Origin: ZC4RG30 sp046047615
Lineage (GTDB): Bacteria; Pseudomonadota; Gammaproteobacteria; Steroidobacterales; Steroidobacteraceae
DNA: 64,000 nt
Direction: 5' to 3'
Assembly (NCBI GenBank): GCA_046047615.1
Contig: JBJOHO010000083.1
Location: forward strand, 68,886 to 132,885
Part shown: one piece after another, positions 26,260 through 36,064 of the stretch
Layout: each line of letters starts with the position of its first letter
Position numbering within the stretch: position 1 is the stretch's first letter
Made by a program: the position numbers and the translations under genes
Notes under the pieces: model-generated
What the model saw: only the letters and a program-made list of their open reading frames with translations
Databases searched by the model: none
What the model was told of the DNA's origin: nothing

Positions 26260-27629
26260 GGGCAGCGTCCGTAGAGTTCGTTGAGCTCGCGGTGGCGGCG
26301 CGCCAGCGGCACCTCCAGCGCGCCGGGGTCAAGACGCCATTGCCAGTTGCCGGCCACCGTACCGGGCCGGTTGAAGCGCGCCTCGCTGCCCAATTGCAGC
26401 AGATCCTGCATGGGCAGCACAGCCAGCCGGCCGACCGAGGACAGCGCCGCCCGCACCAGCATGTCGATGGCATCCTCGTCCCACAGGTCGAGGTAGTCCT
26501 GGAGGTGGCGACGCGCGCCGTCCTCCAGGCCCGACAGCCAGCCGCGGGTGGTGTCGTTGTCGTGTGTTCCCGTGTACACGACGCAGTCGGGGGAGTGGTT
26601 GTGCGGCAGGTGCGGATTGCGCGCGTCGCCGCCAAAGGCGAATTGCAGCACGCGCATGCCAGGCAGTTCGAAGCTGCGGCGCAACTCCTCGACGTCGGGC
26701 GTGATGATGCCGAGATCCTCGGCCACCAGCGGCAGGTGGCCCGTGTCACGGCGCAAGGCCTGCAACAGCTCCGGGCCCGGCGTCTCGCGCCACAGGCCAT
26801 CGCGCGCCGTCAGGGCACCGAAGGGGACGGCCCAATGGGCGCACAGGCCACGGAAGTGGTCGAGGCGCACCAGGTCGAAACGGTTCCACTGCGCGGCCAC
26901 GCGGGCACGCCAGAAGGAAAAGCCATCGGCACGGTGGCGTGTCCAGTCGTACAGCGGGTTGCCCCACAGCTGCCCATCGGCGGAAAAGTAGTCCGGCGGC
27001 ACGCCCGCCACCTCGACCGGAAGCCCCTGCGCATCCAACCGGAACTGCTCCCGCTGTGCCCACACGGCCACCGAGTCCGGAGCGACGTAAATGGGCAGAT
27101 CGCCGAACAGACGCACGCCGCGCGCATGGGCGTGGGCGCGCAGGCGCTGCCACTGCGCGGCAAAACACCATTGCCCGCGACGCAACTGCTCCATGGGCGC
27201 GGCCAACACGCGCCGTGCGGCGTCCAGGGCGGCGGGCTCGCGGTCACGCAACGACGGCGGCCACTCCCACCACGGTGTTCCGCGGTTGGACCGGCTGATG
27301 CTCTCGAAGAGCACGTAGTCTTCGAGCCAGCCGGCTTCCGCTGCACACCAGGCGCGGAAGGCCTCCTCGCCACCGGGCGGTTCCCAGTGCGGATCGAGCA
27401 ACCGGGGATTGCCGGCCTGGTCCGAGCGTGCCCAGTAAGGCGAACCATCGGCGCCGGTCGGCCCCAGCGGCAATACCTGCCAGACCGTGAAGCCGCCCTC
27501 GGCCAGCCAATCGATGAAGCGCAGCGCCGGATCGCCCAGACCGCCACGGCCGGTGTCGTCGGACAAGGCCGTCGGATGCAGCAGGACGCCGGCGCGGCGC
27601 CGGTCCATCACAGGCAATCGTTCATGCAT
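26256..27629 (-). CDS. malQ: 4-alpha-glucanotransferase (amylomaltase, GH77)
   Basis: The 457-residue protein moves alpha-1,4-glucan segments between chains. It is the short, plant-DPE1/Thermus-like form without the N-terminal extension of E. coli MalQ. Landmarks are RAGVLLHPTALSD, TVWQVLPLGPTG, nucleophile Asp in FDLVRLDHFRGL, acid/base Glu in LVAEDLGIITPDVEELR, and the third acid in YTGTHDNDTTRGW. A second ATG at 27608 is possible. It overlaps the GH57 gene end by eight bases and the LEA2 gene by four. Confidence 0.96.
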   Translation of the reverse strand: MHERLPVMDRRRAGVLLHPTALSDDTGRGGLGDPALRFIDWLAEGGFTVWQVLPLGPTGADGSPYWARSDQAGNPRLLDPHWEPPGGEEAFRAWCAAEAGWLEDYVLFESISRSNRGTPWWEWPPSLRDREPAALDAARRVLAAPMEQLRRGQWCFAAQWQRLRAHAHARGVRLFGDLPIYVAPDSVAVWAQREQFRLDAQGLPVEVAGVPPDYFSADGQLWGNPLYDWTRHRADGFSFWRARVAAQWNRFDLVRLDHFRGLCAHWAVPFGALTARDGLWRETPGPELLQALRRDTGHLPLVAEDLGIITPDVEELRRSFELPGMRVLQFAFGGDARNPHLPHNHSPDCVVYTGTHDNDTTRGWLSGLEDGARRHLQDYLDLWDEDAIDMLVRAALSSVGRLAVLPMQDLLQLGSEARFNRPGTVAGNWQWRLDPGALEVPLARRHRELNELYGRCP

Positions 27630-29340
27630 GGGTGCGCCTCATGACACCGCCGCCCTCGGGCGCACCACGGCCCTCCGAGATCGGCAGGTCGAGCGCAGCA
27701 GGGGGCTCGCGGCCCAGCATGCGGTAGAGACTGGTGAGCTGGTGGCGGTAGAGGAGATCGAAGTCACGTACGGCCTCGGGCGGGTTGTAGTCCCCGAACC
27801 ACCAGAACCAGTCCGAGCTCTCGCACTGCGCCAACTGGCGCTGCACGGCCTGTCGTGCCTGAGGATCGAGCGCGCCACTGGCCAGCACCTCGTCGCAGGC
27901 CAGCTTGGCCTCGCACAGCAGGTCCCAGCCACGGTTCTTGTCCGGATCGCCCATCCAGGTGGAGAGCGTCCCGTGGACCCAGCTGCCGGCGCGCCAGCGC
28001 GGCACCACATGCGGCACCACAGCGGTGGCCTGCAGTGCGTCCAGATGCGCCGACAGCGTCGTGAGGCGCAGGCGCGGCGACGTGGACAGCAGCGCATACA
28101 TGGCATCGAGGAAGTAGTAGCCGTTGAACGGGTAATGCTCCCAGGCATTCTCTCCATCCAGCGCCACCAGCACCACCCGACCCGGCTGCCCCTCTGTCCG
28201 TGCGGCAAGCGATTCGAGCTCGTGCAGCAGGTGCCGTGCCGCATCGTCGCCGTGCCAGCGCGAGTAGGTGAAGCCGATCAGGTCGGACACATGGTCGTGG
28301 CGGAAAAAGCAGGCCAGCCGGCTGCCCTCGGCAGCATGCGCCTGGTTCAGCAGGCGCTCCGCGTCGCCGCCGGCCCCGGCCGACTGGCCGCTCGCCTCCA
28401 ACGTGCCCTGCAGCACCGCGGCACTCGAGGCGATCCAGCGCAGGCCTGCCGTCTCGATGACCTGCAGGGCAGCCTGGCTGATGGCACCCTCGGACGGCCA
28501 GCAGCCTGCCGGCTCGCGACCAAAGACGCGCCGGAAAACCCGCAGCGCCTCCTGCATGTGCCAGGCGGCGCGCTCGGCACCGCCCGGATACGCGCCATGC
28601 CGCGGCAGCGCGGACCCGGGCTCGCACTCGCGGGCGGCATTGAAGTCGAGGAGCAGGGGCAGGATGGGGTGGCTGTAGGGCGTGACCGACAGCTCGCAGC
28701 GGCCGTCATCCGCCAACCGCCGGTAACGCGGCAGCACGCCGGCCAGCAGGGCGCCCACCAGCTCGAGCAGCAGGCGCCGCTCCCCCGGACCAAACAGCCG
28801 GCCGTGCTCGACCAGCCGTGCCACGCGGGTGTCGCTGCGGCGGACGGTCTCGCCAAGCCAGGCAATGTGGTACCAGACCGCGAGGTCGCGCAGGAACTGG
28901 TCTGACGCGTAGGCCACCTGCTCGGGGGTGCCGAGCGTGGCGGCCAGCGTGGCCAATTCGCTGTAGATGGGATATCGCTCCACCAGATGCTGGCGGTCGG
29001 CGCGCAGGCAGGCGCGCAACAACTGCAAGCGCTGCGCCGGATCGGCAGGCAGCGGGGCCTCGGACAGCAGCGCCAGCACGGCATCGGGCAAGGGCGTGCC
29101 GTGGCGCAGGTGCGCGTCAACGCGCTCCGCCAGTTCCTCGACCTGCTCGATGAGCACCGGCGTGAAGTTGACCACCGCACGCGCCGATGGATTCGCCTCG
29201 AGGTGGGCGGCCATGTCGACGTAGTCCTTGATGGCGTGCAGGTAGGTCCACGGCAGGACATACCTTCCCGACAGGGCGTCGCGGTACTGAGGCTGGTGCA
29301 TGTGCCACAACAGCACCACCGGCAACCGGGCGTCGGTCAT
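27622..29340 (-). CDS. GH57 family glucanohydrolase
   Basis: The 572-residue protein opens directly with the GH57 signature VVLLWHMHQPQYRD. The predicted nucleophile Glu is in GCWPSEGAISQAAL (~residue 280) and the acid Asp in VALDGENAWEHYPFNGYYF. GH57 covers alpha-amylases, amylopullulanases, 4-alpha-glucanotransferases and branching enzymes. The WPSEG form and the long C-terminal helical region look like the amylopullulanase-type subgroup, but specificity is uncertain. No signal peptide is seen, so it is cytosolic and could supply the debranching or trimming that GlgX gives elsewhere. It sits between glgC and malQ. Confidence 0.92.
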   Translation of the reverse strand: MTDARLPVVLLWHMHQPQYRDALSGRYVLPWTYLHAIKDYVDMAAHLEANPSARAVVNFTPVLIEQVEELAERVDAHLRHGTPLPDAVLALLSEAPLPADPAQRLQLLRACLRADRQHLVERYPIYSELATLAATLGTPEQVAYASDQFLRDLAVWYHIAWLGETVRRSDTRVARLVEHGRLFGPGERRLLLELVGALLAGVLPRYRRLADDGRCELSVTPYSHPILPLLLDFNAARECEPGSALPRHGAYPGGAERAAWHMQEALRVFRRVFGREPAGCWPSEGAISQAALQVIETAGLRWIASSAAVLQGTLEASGQSAGAGGDAERLLNQAHAAEGSRLACFFRHDHVSDLIGFTYSRWHGDDAARHLLHELESLAARTEGQPGRVVLVALDGENAWEHYPFNGYYFLDAMYALLSTSPRLRLTTLSAHLDALQATAVVPHVVPRWRAGSWVHGTLSTWMGDPDKNRGWDLLCEAKLACDEVLASGALDPQARQAVQRQLAQCESSDWFWWFGDYNPPEAVRDFDLLYRHQLTSLYRMLGREPPAALDLPISEGRGAPEGGGVMRRTHA

Positions 29341-29348
29341 GGCCCGGC

Positions 29349-30626
29349 TCAGATCTTCAGGGTGGTGAAGCTGTGCAGCCTGTCCGGCGTGACCAGCACG
29401 ACACCCTTGGGCGTGACGTCGAAACGTTCGCGGTCCGCCTGCAGGTCGATGCCGATGCGCGTGCCCTCGGGAATGTCGCAGTGCTCGTCGATGATGGCGT
29501 TGCGGATCACGCAGTTGCGTCCGATGTGGACGCCGGGCATGACCACGGAACGTTCGATGGACGATCCCTCGTCGACGCGCACCATGGAAAACAGCAGCGA
29601 TTCGCGCACCACCGCGCCGGAGATGATGCAGCCGCCGGCAACCATGGAGTTGATCGCCATGCCGACGCGCTGGCCGTCGTCGAGCACGAACTTGGCGGGG
29701 GGCTGCTGCACCTGGTAGGTCCAGATCGGCCACTCCTCGTCATAGACGTTGAGTTCCGGTGACACGTGCACCAGCTCGATGTTGGCCTCGTAGAAGGCAT
29801 CAACCGTGCCGACGTCGCGCCAGTAGTTCTGTGCCCGCGTCTTGACGTTGCGGAACGGATAGGCGAAGACCTGCAGCTTCTCGATCGCCTTCGGGATGAT
29901 GTTCTTGCCGAAGTCGTGCGCGGAGGTCTCGTCCGCGGCGTCTTCCATGAGCATCTGCTCCAGCAGCGCGGTGTTGAAGACGTAGATGCCCATCGAGGCC
30001 AGCGCCACGTCATTGCGGCCCGGCATGGGCTCGGGCTCGCGCGGCTTCTCGGTGAACTTCATCACGCGGTTCCATTCGGTGACGGACAGCACGCCGAACT
30101 CGCGCGCCTCGGCGATAGGCACCTCGACGACACCGACGGTGATGTCCGCCCCCTTCTCGACGTGGTAGGCGATCATCGGACCATAGTCCATCTTGTAGAT
30201 GTGGTCGCCAGCCAGCACCAGCACGTGCTTGGGCCGGTGCTGCCGGATGAGGTCGAGGTTCTGGTAGACGCTGTCGGCGGTGCCGCGATACCAGTGCTTG
30301 CCGACCTGCTGCTGCGCCGGGATCACGTCGATGAACTCGCCGAACTCGCCGCGCAGGTAGCTCCAGCCGCGCTGCACGTGCTGGATGAGCGACTGGCCCT
30401 TGTACTGCGTCAGCAGGGCGATCTTGCGGATGCCGGAGTTGACGCAGTTCGACAGCACGAAGTCGACGATGCGGAACTTGCCGCCGAAGGGCGTGGCCGG
30501 CTTGCAGCGTTGTTCGGTGAGGCCGCGCAGGCGCTCGCCCCGCCCACCGGCCATGATCATCGCCAGCGTGCCGCCGGTCAGGCGGCTGACGTACCGGCCG
30601 GAAGAGGTGCGCGGACTGGGGGCCAT
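29349..30626 (-). CDS. glgC: Glucose-1-phosphate adenylyltransferase (ADP-glucose pyrophosphorylase)
   Basis: The 425-residue protein makes ADP-glucose from glucose-1-phosphate and ATP, the committed step of glycogen synthesis. The N-terminal nucleotidyltransferase domain has AMIMAGGRGERLRGLTEQR, KPATPFGGKFRIVDFVLSN, and the substrate Lys region FTEKPREPEPMPG. The C-terminal left-handed beta-helix (~300-425) mediates tetramer formation and allosteric control. The start 30626 gives the N-terminal extension typical of GlgC. It heads the glgC-GH57-malQ-LEA2 operon and is divergent from glgB across 59 bases. Confidence 0.97.
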   Translation of the reverse strand: MAPSPRTSSGRYVSRLTGGTLAMIMAGGRGERLRGLTEQRCKPATPFGGKFRIVDFVLSNCVNSGIRKIALLTQYKGQSLIQHVQRGWSYLRGEFGEFIDVIPAQQQVGKHWYRGTADSVYQNLDLIRQHRPKHVLVLAGDHIYKMDYGPMIAYHVEKGADITVGVVEVPIAEAREFGVLSVTEWNRVMKFTEKPREPEPMPGRNDVALASMGIYVFNTALLEQMLMEDAADETSAHDFGKNIIPKAIEKLQVFAYPFRNVKTRAQNYWRDVGTVDAFYEANIELVHVSPELNVYDEEWPIWTYQVQQPPAKFVLDDGQRVGMAINSMVAGGCIISGAVVRESLLFSMVRVDEGSSIERSVVMPGVHIGRNCVIRNAIIDEHCDIPEGTRIGIDLQADRERFDVTPKGVVLVTPDRLHSFTTLKI

Positions 30627-30660
30627 GGGCGCTGTTCTCGGGGTGGTGGACGGCTTCCGT

Positions 30661-30666
30661 TATAGT
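30661..30666 (+). promoter_or_regulatory. Possible -10 element for glgB
   Basis: TATAGT, one of very few A/T-rich hexamers in this G+C-rich stretch, lies 20 bases before the GTG start of glgB. No clear -35 is visible at the expected distance, so this is a weak call. Confidence 0.3.
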
Positions 30667-30685
30667 AGCCGAGCATCGCCCCGAT

Positions 30686-32893
30686 GTGGCAGGAACCGCC
30701 GCAGTGACATCGATTGCAACCTGTGGACCGCCGCCCCCCGGCCTGACCCTCGGCGACTTGCACCGGCTCGCTGCCGGACGGCACCACGACCCCCATTCGC
30801 TGCTCGGTCTCCAGGCCGTGGACGGCCACGAGCGTCTGCTGGTGTACCGCCCTGCGGTCGACCATGTATTTCTTGCAGGGGGCACTCCGCTGGCCCGCAT
30901 CGAGGGCACCGACTTCTTCTGGACGCAGGCGCCGCAGGGCACATTGCCGCGCCACCCGGCCGTGCTCTGGCGCGCCGGCGAGCGCCAGGGCGGCCGCATC
31001 GACCCCTACAGCTTTCCACCCTCCGTCCAGGCACCGGACCTGGCGTTGTTCGCCACAGGCCACCACGCCGAGGCCTGGCGCCTGCTCGGAGCCCACCCGG
31101 CGAGTTTCGATGGCATCCAGGGCATCCGTTTTGCCGTCTGGGCGCCGAACGCGGAGCGCGTCAGCGTGGTGGGCCCGTTCTGCGACTGGGACGGCCGTAC
31201 CCTGCCCATGCGGGTCATGGGCAGCAGCGGCGTCTGGGAGTTGTTCGTCCCGGGGCTGCCGCTGGGCGAGATCTACAAGTTCGAGATCCGCCACCGCGAC
31301 AGCGGTGAGGTGCACCTGAAGACCGACCCCTACGCACGCGGCATGGAACGCCGTCCCTCCACGGCGTCGATCGTGGTGGCGCCGGACGACCATGCCTGGG
31401 GCGACGAGGCCTGGCTCACCGGGCGGCAACAACGCGACTGGCTGCACGAACCGATGTCCATCTACGAAGTGCACCTGGGCTCCTGGGAGCGCGACGGGCA
31501 GGGCGGTTTCCTGGGCTACCGCGAGTTGGCCGAGCGGCTCATCCCCTATGCGCGACGGCTGCGTTTCACCCACATCGAGCTGCTCCCGGTCACGGAGCAC
31601 CCGCTGGATGACTCCTGGGGCTACCAGACCACCGGGTATTTCGCCCCGACCAGCCGCTTCGGCAGTCCTGCAGACCTCAAGTACTTCATCGACCAGTGCC
31701 ATCGCGCCGGCATCGGCGTGCTGCTGGACTGGGTGCCCGCGCACTTCCCGCGGGATGCCCATGCGCTTGCCCGCTTCGATGGCGAGCCGCTGTATGAGCA
31801 CGCCGACCCGCGCCGCGGCGAGCATCTCGACTGGGGCACCTACATCTTCGACTACGGCCGCGCCGAAGTGCGCAGCTTCCTGCTGTCAAGCGCCTGCTAC
31901 TGGCTGGAAGAGTTCCACTTCGACGGCCTGCGCGTGGATGCCGTCGCCTCGATGCTCTACCTGGATTTCGGCCGGCGCGGCGACTTCGTGCCCAACGTCC
32001 ACGGCGGCCGCGGCAACCTTGAAGCCGTTGCCTTCCTGCGCGACCTGAACCGGCTGACCCATTCACGCGCGCCCGGCACCGTGGTCATGGCGGAGGAATC
32101 CACCGACTGGCCCGGCGTGAGCCGCCCGGTGGACGGCGGCGGGCTCGGCTTCTCGATGAAGTGGAACATGGGGTGGATGCACGACTACCTGGACTATTTC
32201 AAGGAAGACCCGCTCCACCGCCGCCACCACCACGACAAGCTCACCTTCGTGCAGATGTACGCCTACAGCGAGAACTTCATCCTGCCGCTGTCGCACGATG
32301 AAGTGGTGCACCTGAAACGCTCGCTGCTGGGGCGCATGCCCGGTGACCGCTGGCAGCAACTGGCCAACCTGCGCCTGCTCTACGTGGCCATGTGGCTGAT
32401 GCCGGGCAAGAAACTGCTGTTCATGGGTGGCGAGTTCGCCCAGCCCTGGGAGTGGGATTTCCGCAGCGCGCTGCCGTGGTTCCTCACCACGCATGCCGAA
32501 CACGCCGGCGTGCAGCGCCTGGTGGGCGACCTCAACGCCCTGTACGTGGCGCTGCCTGCGTGGCACCGGCATGACTTCGAGCCTGAGGGCTTCAGCTGGA
32601 TCGACTGCCACGACCGCGACCAGTCCACGCTGGCACTGCTGCGGCATGGCGACGGCGGCCACGTCGCCGGCGTACTCAACTTCACGCCGGTGCCGCGTCC
32701 GGCACGGCGCATCGGCGTGCCGAAGAGCGGTACCTGGCGTGTGTTGCTGAACTCGGACGCGACGGTTTATGGCGGCAGCAACCAGGGCAATGCGCTCGCC
32801 GTGGCCGAACCCCTGCCCTGCCACGGCCACCCCTGGTCCGTGCTGCTTGACCTGCCGCCGCTGGGCGGGCTGGTGCTGGCGCCGGAGGACTGA
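30686..32893 (+). CDS. glgB: 1,4-alpha-glucan branching enzyme (GH13)
   Basis: The 735-residue protein makes alpha-1,6 branches in glycogen. An N-terminal N1-like module (~15-115) and CBM48 (FAVWAPNAERVSVVGPFCDW) precede the GH13 barrel. Conserved sites are DWVPAHFP, nucleophile Asp418 in FDGLRVDAV, acid/base Glu in VMAEESTDWPGVS (~470) and the transition-state Asp in LPLSHDEVVH. The start is a GTG at 30686; the ATG two bases earlier is out of frame. It runs toward the convergent glgP with 20 bases between stops. Confidence 0.97.
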   Translation: MAGTAAVTSIATCGPPPPGLTLGDLHRLAAGRHHDPHSLLGLQAVDGHERLLVYRPAVDHVFLAGGTPLARIEGTDFFWTQAPQGTLPRHPAVLWRAGERQGGRIDPYSFPPSVQAPDLALFATGHHAEAWRLLGAHPASFDGIQGIRFAVWAPNAERVSVVGPFCDWDGRTLPMRVMGSSGVWELFVPGLPLGEIYKFEIRHRDSGEVHLKTDPYARGMERRPSTASIVVAPDDHAWGDEAWLTGRQQRDWLHEPMSIYEVHLGSWERDGQGGFLGYRELAERLIPYARRLRFTHIELLPVTEHPLDDSWGYQTTGYFAPTSRFGSPADLKYFIDQCHRAGIGVLLDWVPAHFPRDAHALARFDGEPLYEHADPRRGEHLDWGTYIFDYGRAEVRSFLLSSACYWLEEFHFDGLRVDAVASMLYLDFGRRGDFVPNVHGGRGNLEAVAFLRDLNRLTHSRAPGTVVMAEESTDWPGVSRPVDGGGLGFSMKWNMGWMHDYLDYFKEDPLHRRHHHDKLTFVQMYAYSENFILPLSHDEVVHLKRSLLGRMPGDRWQQLANLRLLYVAMWLMPGKKLLFMGGEFAQPWEWDFRSALPWFLTTHAEHAGVQRLVGDLNALYVALPAWHRHDFEPEGFSWIDCHDRDQSTLALLRHGDGGHVAGVLNFTPVPRPARRIGVPKSGTWRVLLNSDATVYGGSNQGNALAVAEPLPCHGHPWSVLLDLPPLGGLVLAPED

Positions 32894-32913
32894 GGCTGCG
32901 CGGCAACCCGGGC

Positions 32914-35478
32914 TCAGATCGTGCGCATCAGCCCCATTTCCAGCGGATGTGCCAGGTCCGGGTGCCAGGGATAGACGCGGAACTGCGCCTCGTACTGGCC
33001 TGCGCCTGGCGGCAGGCTCGCCAGCGCGTACAGCGCATGACCGTCGCTGCTGCTGGCGCCCGTCGGCACGCCTTCCGCGCGCCACTGCCCCGCCGGCAGC
33101 CCGTGGCCGTAGGAGCACAACGCGGCGGGCTCGAACAGGGTCTCGGGCAGGTTGCGCCGCGCCTTCATCTCCACGCGCACGTCGAGCGGCGACAGCCCAT
33201 TGAGCTGCACGGCAACCTGCAGCTGCACGGGCACGTCGACACCCGAGACCCGCGCGGTCTCGCTGACCGCCTGCAGGTGCACGCCAGGCCAGGCGGCGCG
33301 CACGCGCTGCTTCCAGGCCGCCAGTGCGGTCGCGCGCGCGGCCTGGTCGGCCAGCAGACGCTGCCCTTGCGCGGCGGCCGGCACGTAGAGGTTGTCGCGA
33401 TAGTTGCGCACCGCGCGCCGCATGTCGAAGCGCGGTGCCACGCTGGCCATGGCGTGCCGTGAACGCTCGATCCAACCCGGCGACATGCCATCCGCGCCGC
33501 GCGCGTAGTACAGCGGCACCACCTCGTCCTCGAGCACATCCATGACAGCATCGCTGTCGAGCTGGTCGCGTCGCTGCTCATCCTGGACATCGGCTCCGGG
33601 AATGCCCCAGCCATTGCGCCCGTCGTAGGCCTCGGCCCACCAGCCGTCGAGGATCGACACGTTGAGGCGGCCGTTGATCGCCGCCTTCATCCCGGAGGTG
33701 CCGCTGGCCTCAAGCGGTGCCACCGGATTGTTCAGCCAGACGTCCACGCCCGTGACCAGCCAGCGGGCCAGCTGCAGGTCGTAGTCCTCGAGGAAGACCA
33801 CGCGGCCGGCGAACTCCGGCGTCAACATGATCTGCTTGATCTCACGCAGCACCTGCTGCCCTGGGTAATCCGCCGGGTGGGCCTTGCCTGCGAACAGGAA
33901 CAGCACGGGCCGCTGCGCGTCGGAGACCAGCCGCAGCAGGCGTTCGCGGTCGCGCATCACCAGCGCGGCGCGCTTGTAGGTCGCGAAACGCCGCGCAAAG
34001 CCGATCGTCAGCACGTCGGGATTGGAGGGGTCGATGAGGCGGGTGACACGGCGCAGTTGAATGGGCCCGAGGCCCTTGCGCCGATATTCGCGCGCCAGCC
34101 GCTCCTGCACGCCATGGAGCATGCGCGACTTGACGTGCTGGGCCGTCGCCCAGAAGCGCGTCGGCGGCAGCGCCTCGATGCGCGCCCAAGCGTCGGCCGG
34201 CACCGGCTGCGGAGCGCGCCACTCCGGCAGCGTGGCATCAAGCATGTCTGCCCAGGCGGGTGCCATGAAGGTCGACAGGTGCACGCCGTTGGTGACGTAG
34301 CCCACCGGGTTCTCGGCCGGCGGCAGCTGTGGCCAATGGTCGCCACACAGCCGCGCCGAGACTTCGCCGTGGATGCGGCTGACACCGTTGACCCGCCGCG
34401 CGCCATTCAGCGCCAGCCGCGTCATGTTGAACAGGCCATGGACGCCAGGCGCGCGCCCGAGGGCCAGCACCCGTTCCATCGGCACTCCCATGGCCGCCAC
34501 CAAGGCCTCGAAGTGCTCGCTGAACAATCCGTCGTGGAAGGCGTCGTGGCCTGCAGCCACGGGCGTGTGCGTCGTGAACAACGTGCGCGCGGCGACCCCC
34601 TCGAGCGCCGCCTCGAAACCCAGCCCCGCCGCCAGCAGTTCGCGCAACTGTTCGAGGATCGCGAAGGCCGCGTGCCCCTCGTTCAGGTGGAAGGCATCCG
34701 GCTGCAGGCCCAGTGCACGCAGCGCGCGCAGGCCCCCGATGCCCAGCACCATCTCCTGCCGCAGCCGCACGGCCTGGTCGCCGCCGTAGAGGCGGAAGGT
34801 GATGTCGCGGTCGGCGGGCGTGTTGTCCGGCACGTTCGTGTCCAGCAGGTAGACCGTGACCCGGCCAACCTCGGCGCGCCAGACGCCGGCATGGACCTGC
34901 CGGCGCCCCATCGGCACTTGCACCGTGAGCCAGCCACCGTCCTGCAGCAGGACCCGCTCGACCGGCAGGTCACGGGGATCGGTATCGTGGTAGAGCGGTG
35001 TCTGCACGCCGTCGCTGTCCACCGATTGCGTGAAATAGCCTTGCCGGTAGAGGAGGCCGATGCCGACGAAGCGCAGGCACTCGTCGCTGGCCGCCTTGCA
35101 GTGGTCGCCGGCCAGCACGCCCAGCCCGCCCGAATAGATGGGGAAGCTCTCGTGGAAACCATATTCCGCGCAGAAATAGGCCACCAGCGGTTCGCCGTCA
35201 TTGCGCGGCGGCACGGCCTGGTAGCCGTCGTGGACGGCAAGGGCCTCGTGGTAGCGCGCCAGATAGGTGGCATCGCGTGCGGCGCGCTCCAGCACGGCCT
35301 GGTCGATGCAGCGCAGGACCAGCCGCGGGTTCGCGCCGGTCTGTCTCCACAGGATCTGGTCCAGGTCCTCGAACAGCGCGCGCGTCGGCCGGTGCCAACT
35401 GTAGGACAGGTTGGCAGCCAACTCCGGCAGCCGCGACAACGCCGGCGGAATCACGGGGCATATTTCGATGAGGTGCAT
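32914..35478 (-). CDS. glgP: Alpha-glucan (glycogen/maltodextrin) phosphorylase, GT35 with DUF3417
   Basis: The ~854-residue protein releases glucose-1-phosphate from alpha-glucans. An N-terminal DUF3417 region (~10-110: LPELAANLSYSWHRPTRALF) marks the phosphorylase subgroup found in many cyanobacteria, actinobacteria and archaea rather than the E. coli GlgP/MalP type. Sites include FHLNEGHAAFAILEQLRELL, THTPVAAGHD, GFARRFATYKRA and the PLP lysine region EASGTSGMKAAINGRLNVS. The ATG at 35478 is preferred over an in-frame start 39 bases upstream, which lies close to the divergent gene. Confidence 0.94.
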   Translation of the reverse strand: MHLIEICPVIPPALSRLPELAANLSYSWHRPTRALFEDLDQILWRQTGANPRLVLRCIDQAVLERAARDATYLARYHEALAVHDGYQAVPPRNDGEPLVAYFCAEYGFHESFPIYSGGLGVLAGDHCKAASDECLRFVGIGLLYRQGYFTQSVDSDGVQTPLYHDTDPRDLPVERVLLQDGGWLTVQVPMGRRQVHAGVWRAEVGRVTVYLLDTNVPDNTPADRDITFRLYGGDQAVRLRQEMVLGIGGLRALRALGLQPDAFHLNEGHAAFAILEQLRELLAAGLGFEAALEGVAARTLFTTHTPVAAGHDAFHDGLFSEHFEALVAAMGVPMERVLALGRAPGVHGLFNMTRLALNGARRVNGVSRIHGEVSARLCGDHWPQLPPAENPVGYVTNGVHLSTFMAPAWADMLDATLPEWRAPQPVPADAWARIEALPPTRFWATAQHVKSRMLHGVQERLAREYRRKGLGPIQLRRVTRLIDPSNPDVLTIGFARRFATYKRAALVMRDRERLLRLVSDAQRPVLFLFAGKAHPADYPGQQVLREIKQIMLTPEFAGRVVFLEDYDLQLARWLVTGVDVWLNNPVAPLEASGTSGMKAAINGRLNVSILDGWWAEAYDGRNGWGIPGADVQDEQRRDQLDSDAVMDVLEDEVVPLYYARGADGMSPGWIERSRHAMASVAPRFDMRRAVRNYRDNLYVPAAAQGQRLLADQAARATALAAWKQRVRAAWPGVHLQAVSETARVSGVDVPVQLQVAVQLNGLSPLDVRVEMKARRNLPETLFEPAALCSYGHGLPAGQWRAEGVPTGASSSDGHALYALASLPPGAGQYEAQFRVYPWHPDLAHPLEMGLMRTI

Positions 35479-35533
35479 GGCCTGGTCCCACTCACGGCCC
35501 GCATTGGCCGCTCGCATACCCTAGACTTCCGCC

Positions 35534-36064
35534 ATGGCACGCGCTTTTCAATCCGTCGCAATACTGCTTGCCCTCGCGCCGCTGGCCCACGCCGCGGCGC
35601 CGGCGGCGACCACCCGCTGCGCCAGTGCCGCTGCAAACACGCTGAAAGCCAGCCTGCGGGGCGGACTGCAGGCCGACCTCGATTGGGCAGGCGACGCCAT
35701 CGACTGCGAACTCTCGCCCCGCCCCGAGGGCCAGGGCTGGCGCCTCACCCTTGCGGGCCCACTGGCCGGTGCCGGGGGCCACAGGCTGCGCCTGGTGCTG
35801 GGCATCGATGCCGCGCCGCCCCTTGGCAGTGCCAACGCACTGCCCCTGAACCTCACGCTGATCGTCGAGGGGCAAGGCCGCTTCTACGCCACGAGGGGCA
35901 ATGACAAGTGCACCGTCGATGCGCTTCACCGCACGGCCGGCCACCTGACCTTGGCCGGCTTCTGCACCGGGCCGGCGACGCGCGCGGACGGCGCATCGCG
36001 CGTGCTGCTCACTGCCCTGGACCTGTCCGTTGCCTTGTTGCCTCCGGAGGAGACCCTGCCATGA
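35534..36064 (+). CDS. Hypothetical secreted protein with four cysteines
   Basis: I do not recognise this 176-residue protein. A clear signal peptide (VAILLALAPLAHAAA) predicts export to the periplasm. Four cysteines follow (near 29, 58, 124 and 143), enough for two disulfides. The middle looks like beta strands (HRLRLVLGIDAAP, PLNLTLIVEGQGRFYATRG). The next two genes overlap in a chain of 4-base overlaps, suggesting one periplasmic operon with a DUF192 protein and a thioredoxin-fold lipoprotein. Confidence 0.75.
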   Translation: MARAFQSVAILLALAPLAHAAAPAATTRCASAAANTLKASLRGGLQADLDWAGDAIDCELSPRPEGQGWRLTLAGPLAGAGGHRLRLVLGIDAAPPLGSANALPLNLTLIVEGQGRFYATRGNDKCTVDALHRTAGHLTLAGFCTGPATRADGASRVLLTALDLSVALLPPEETLP

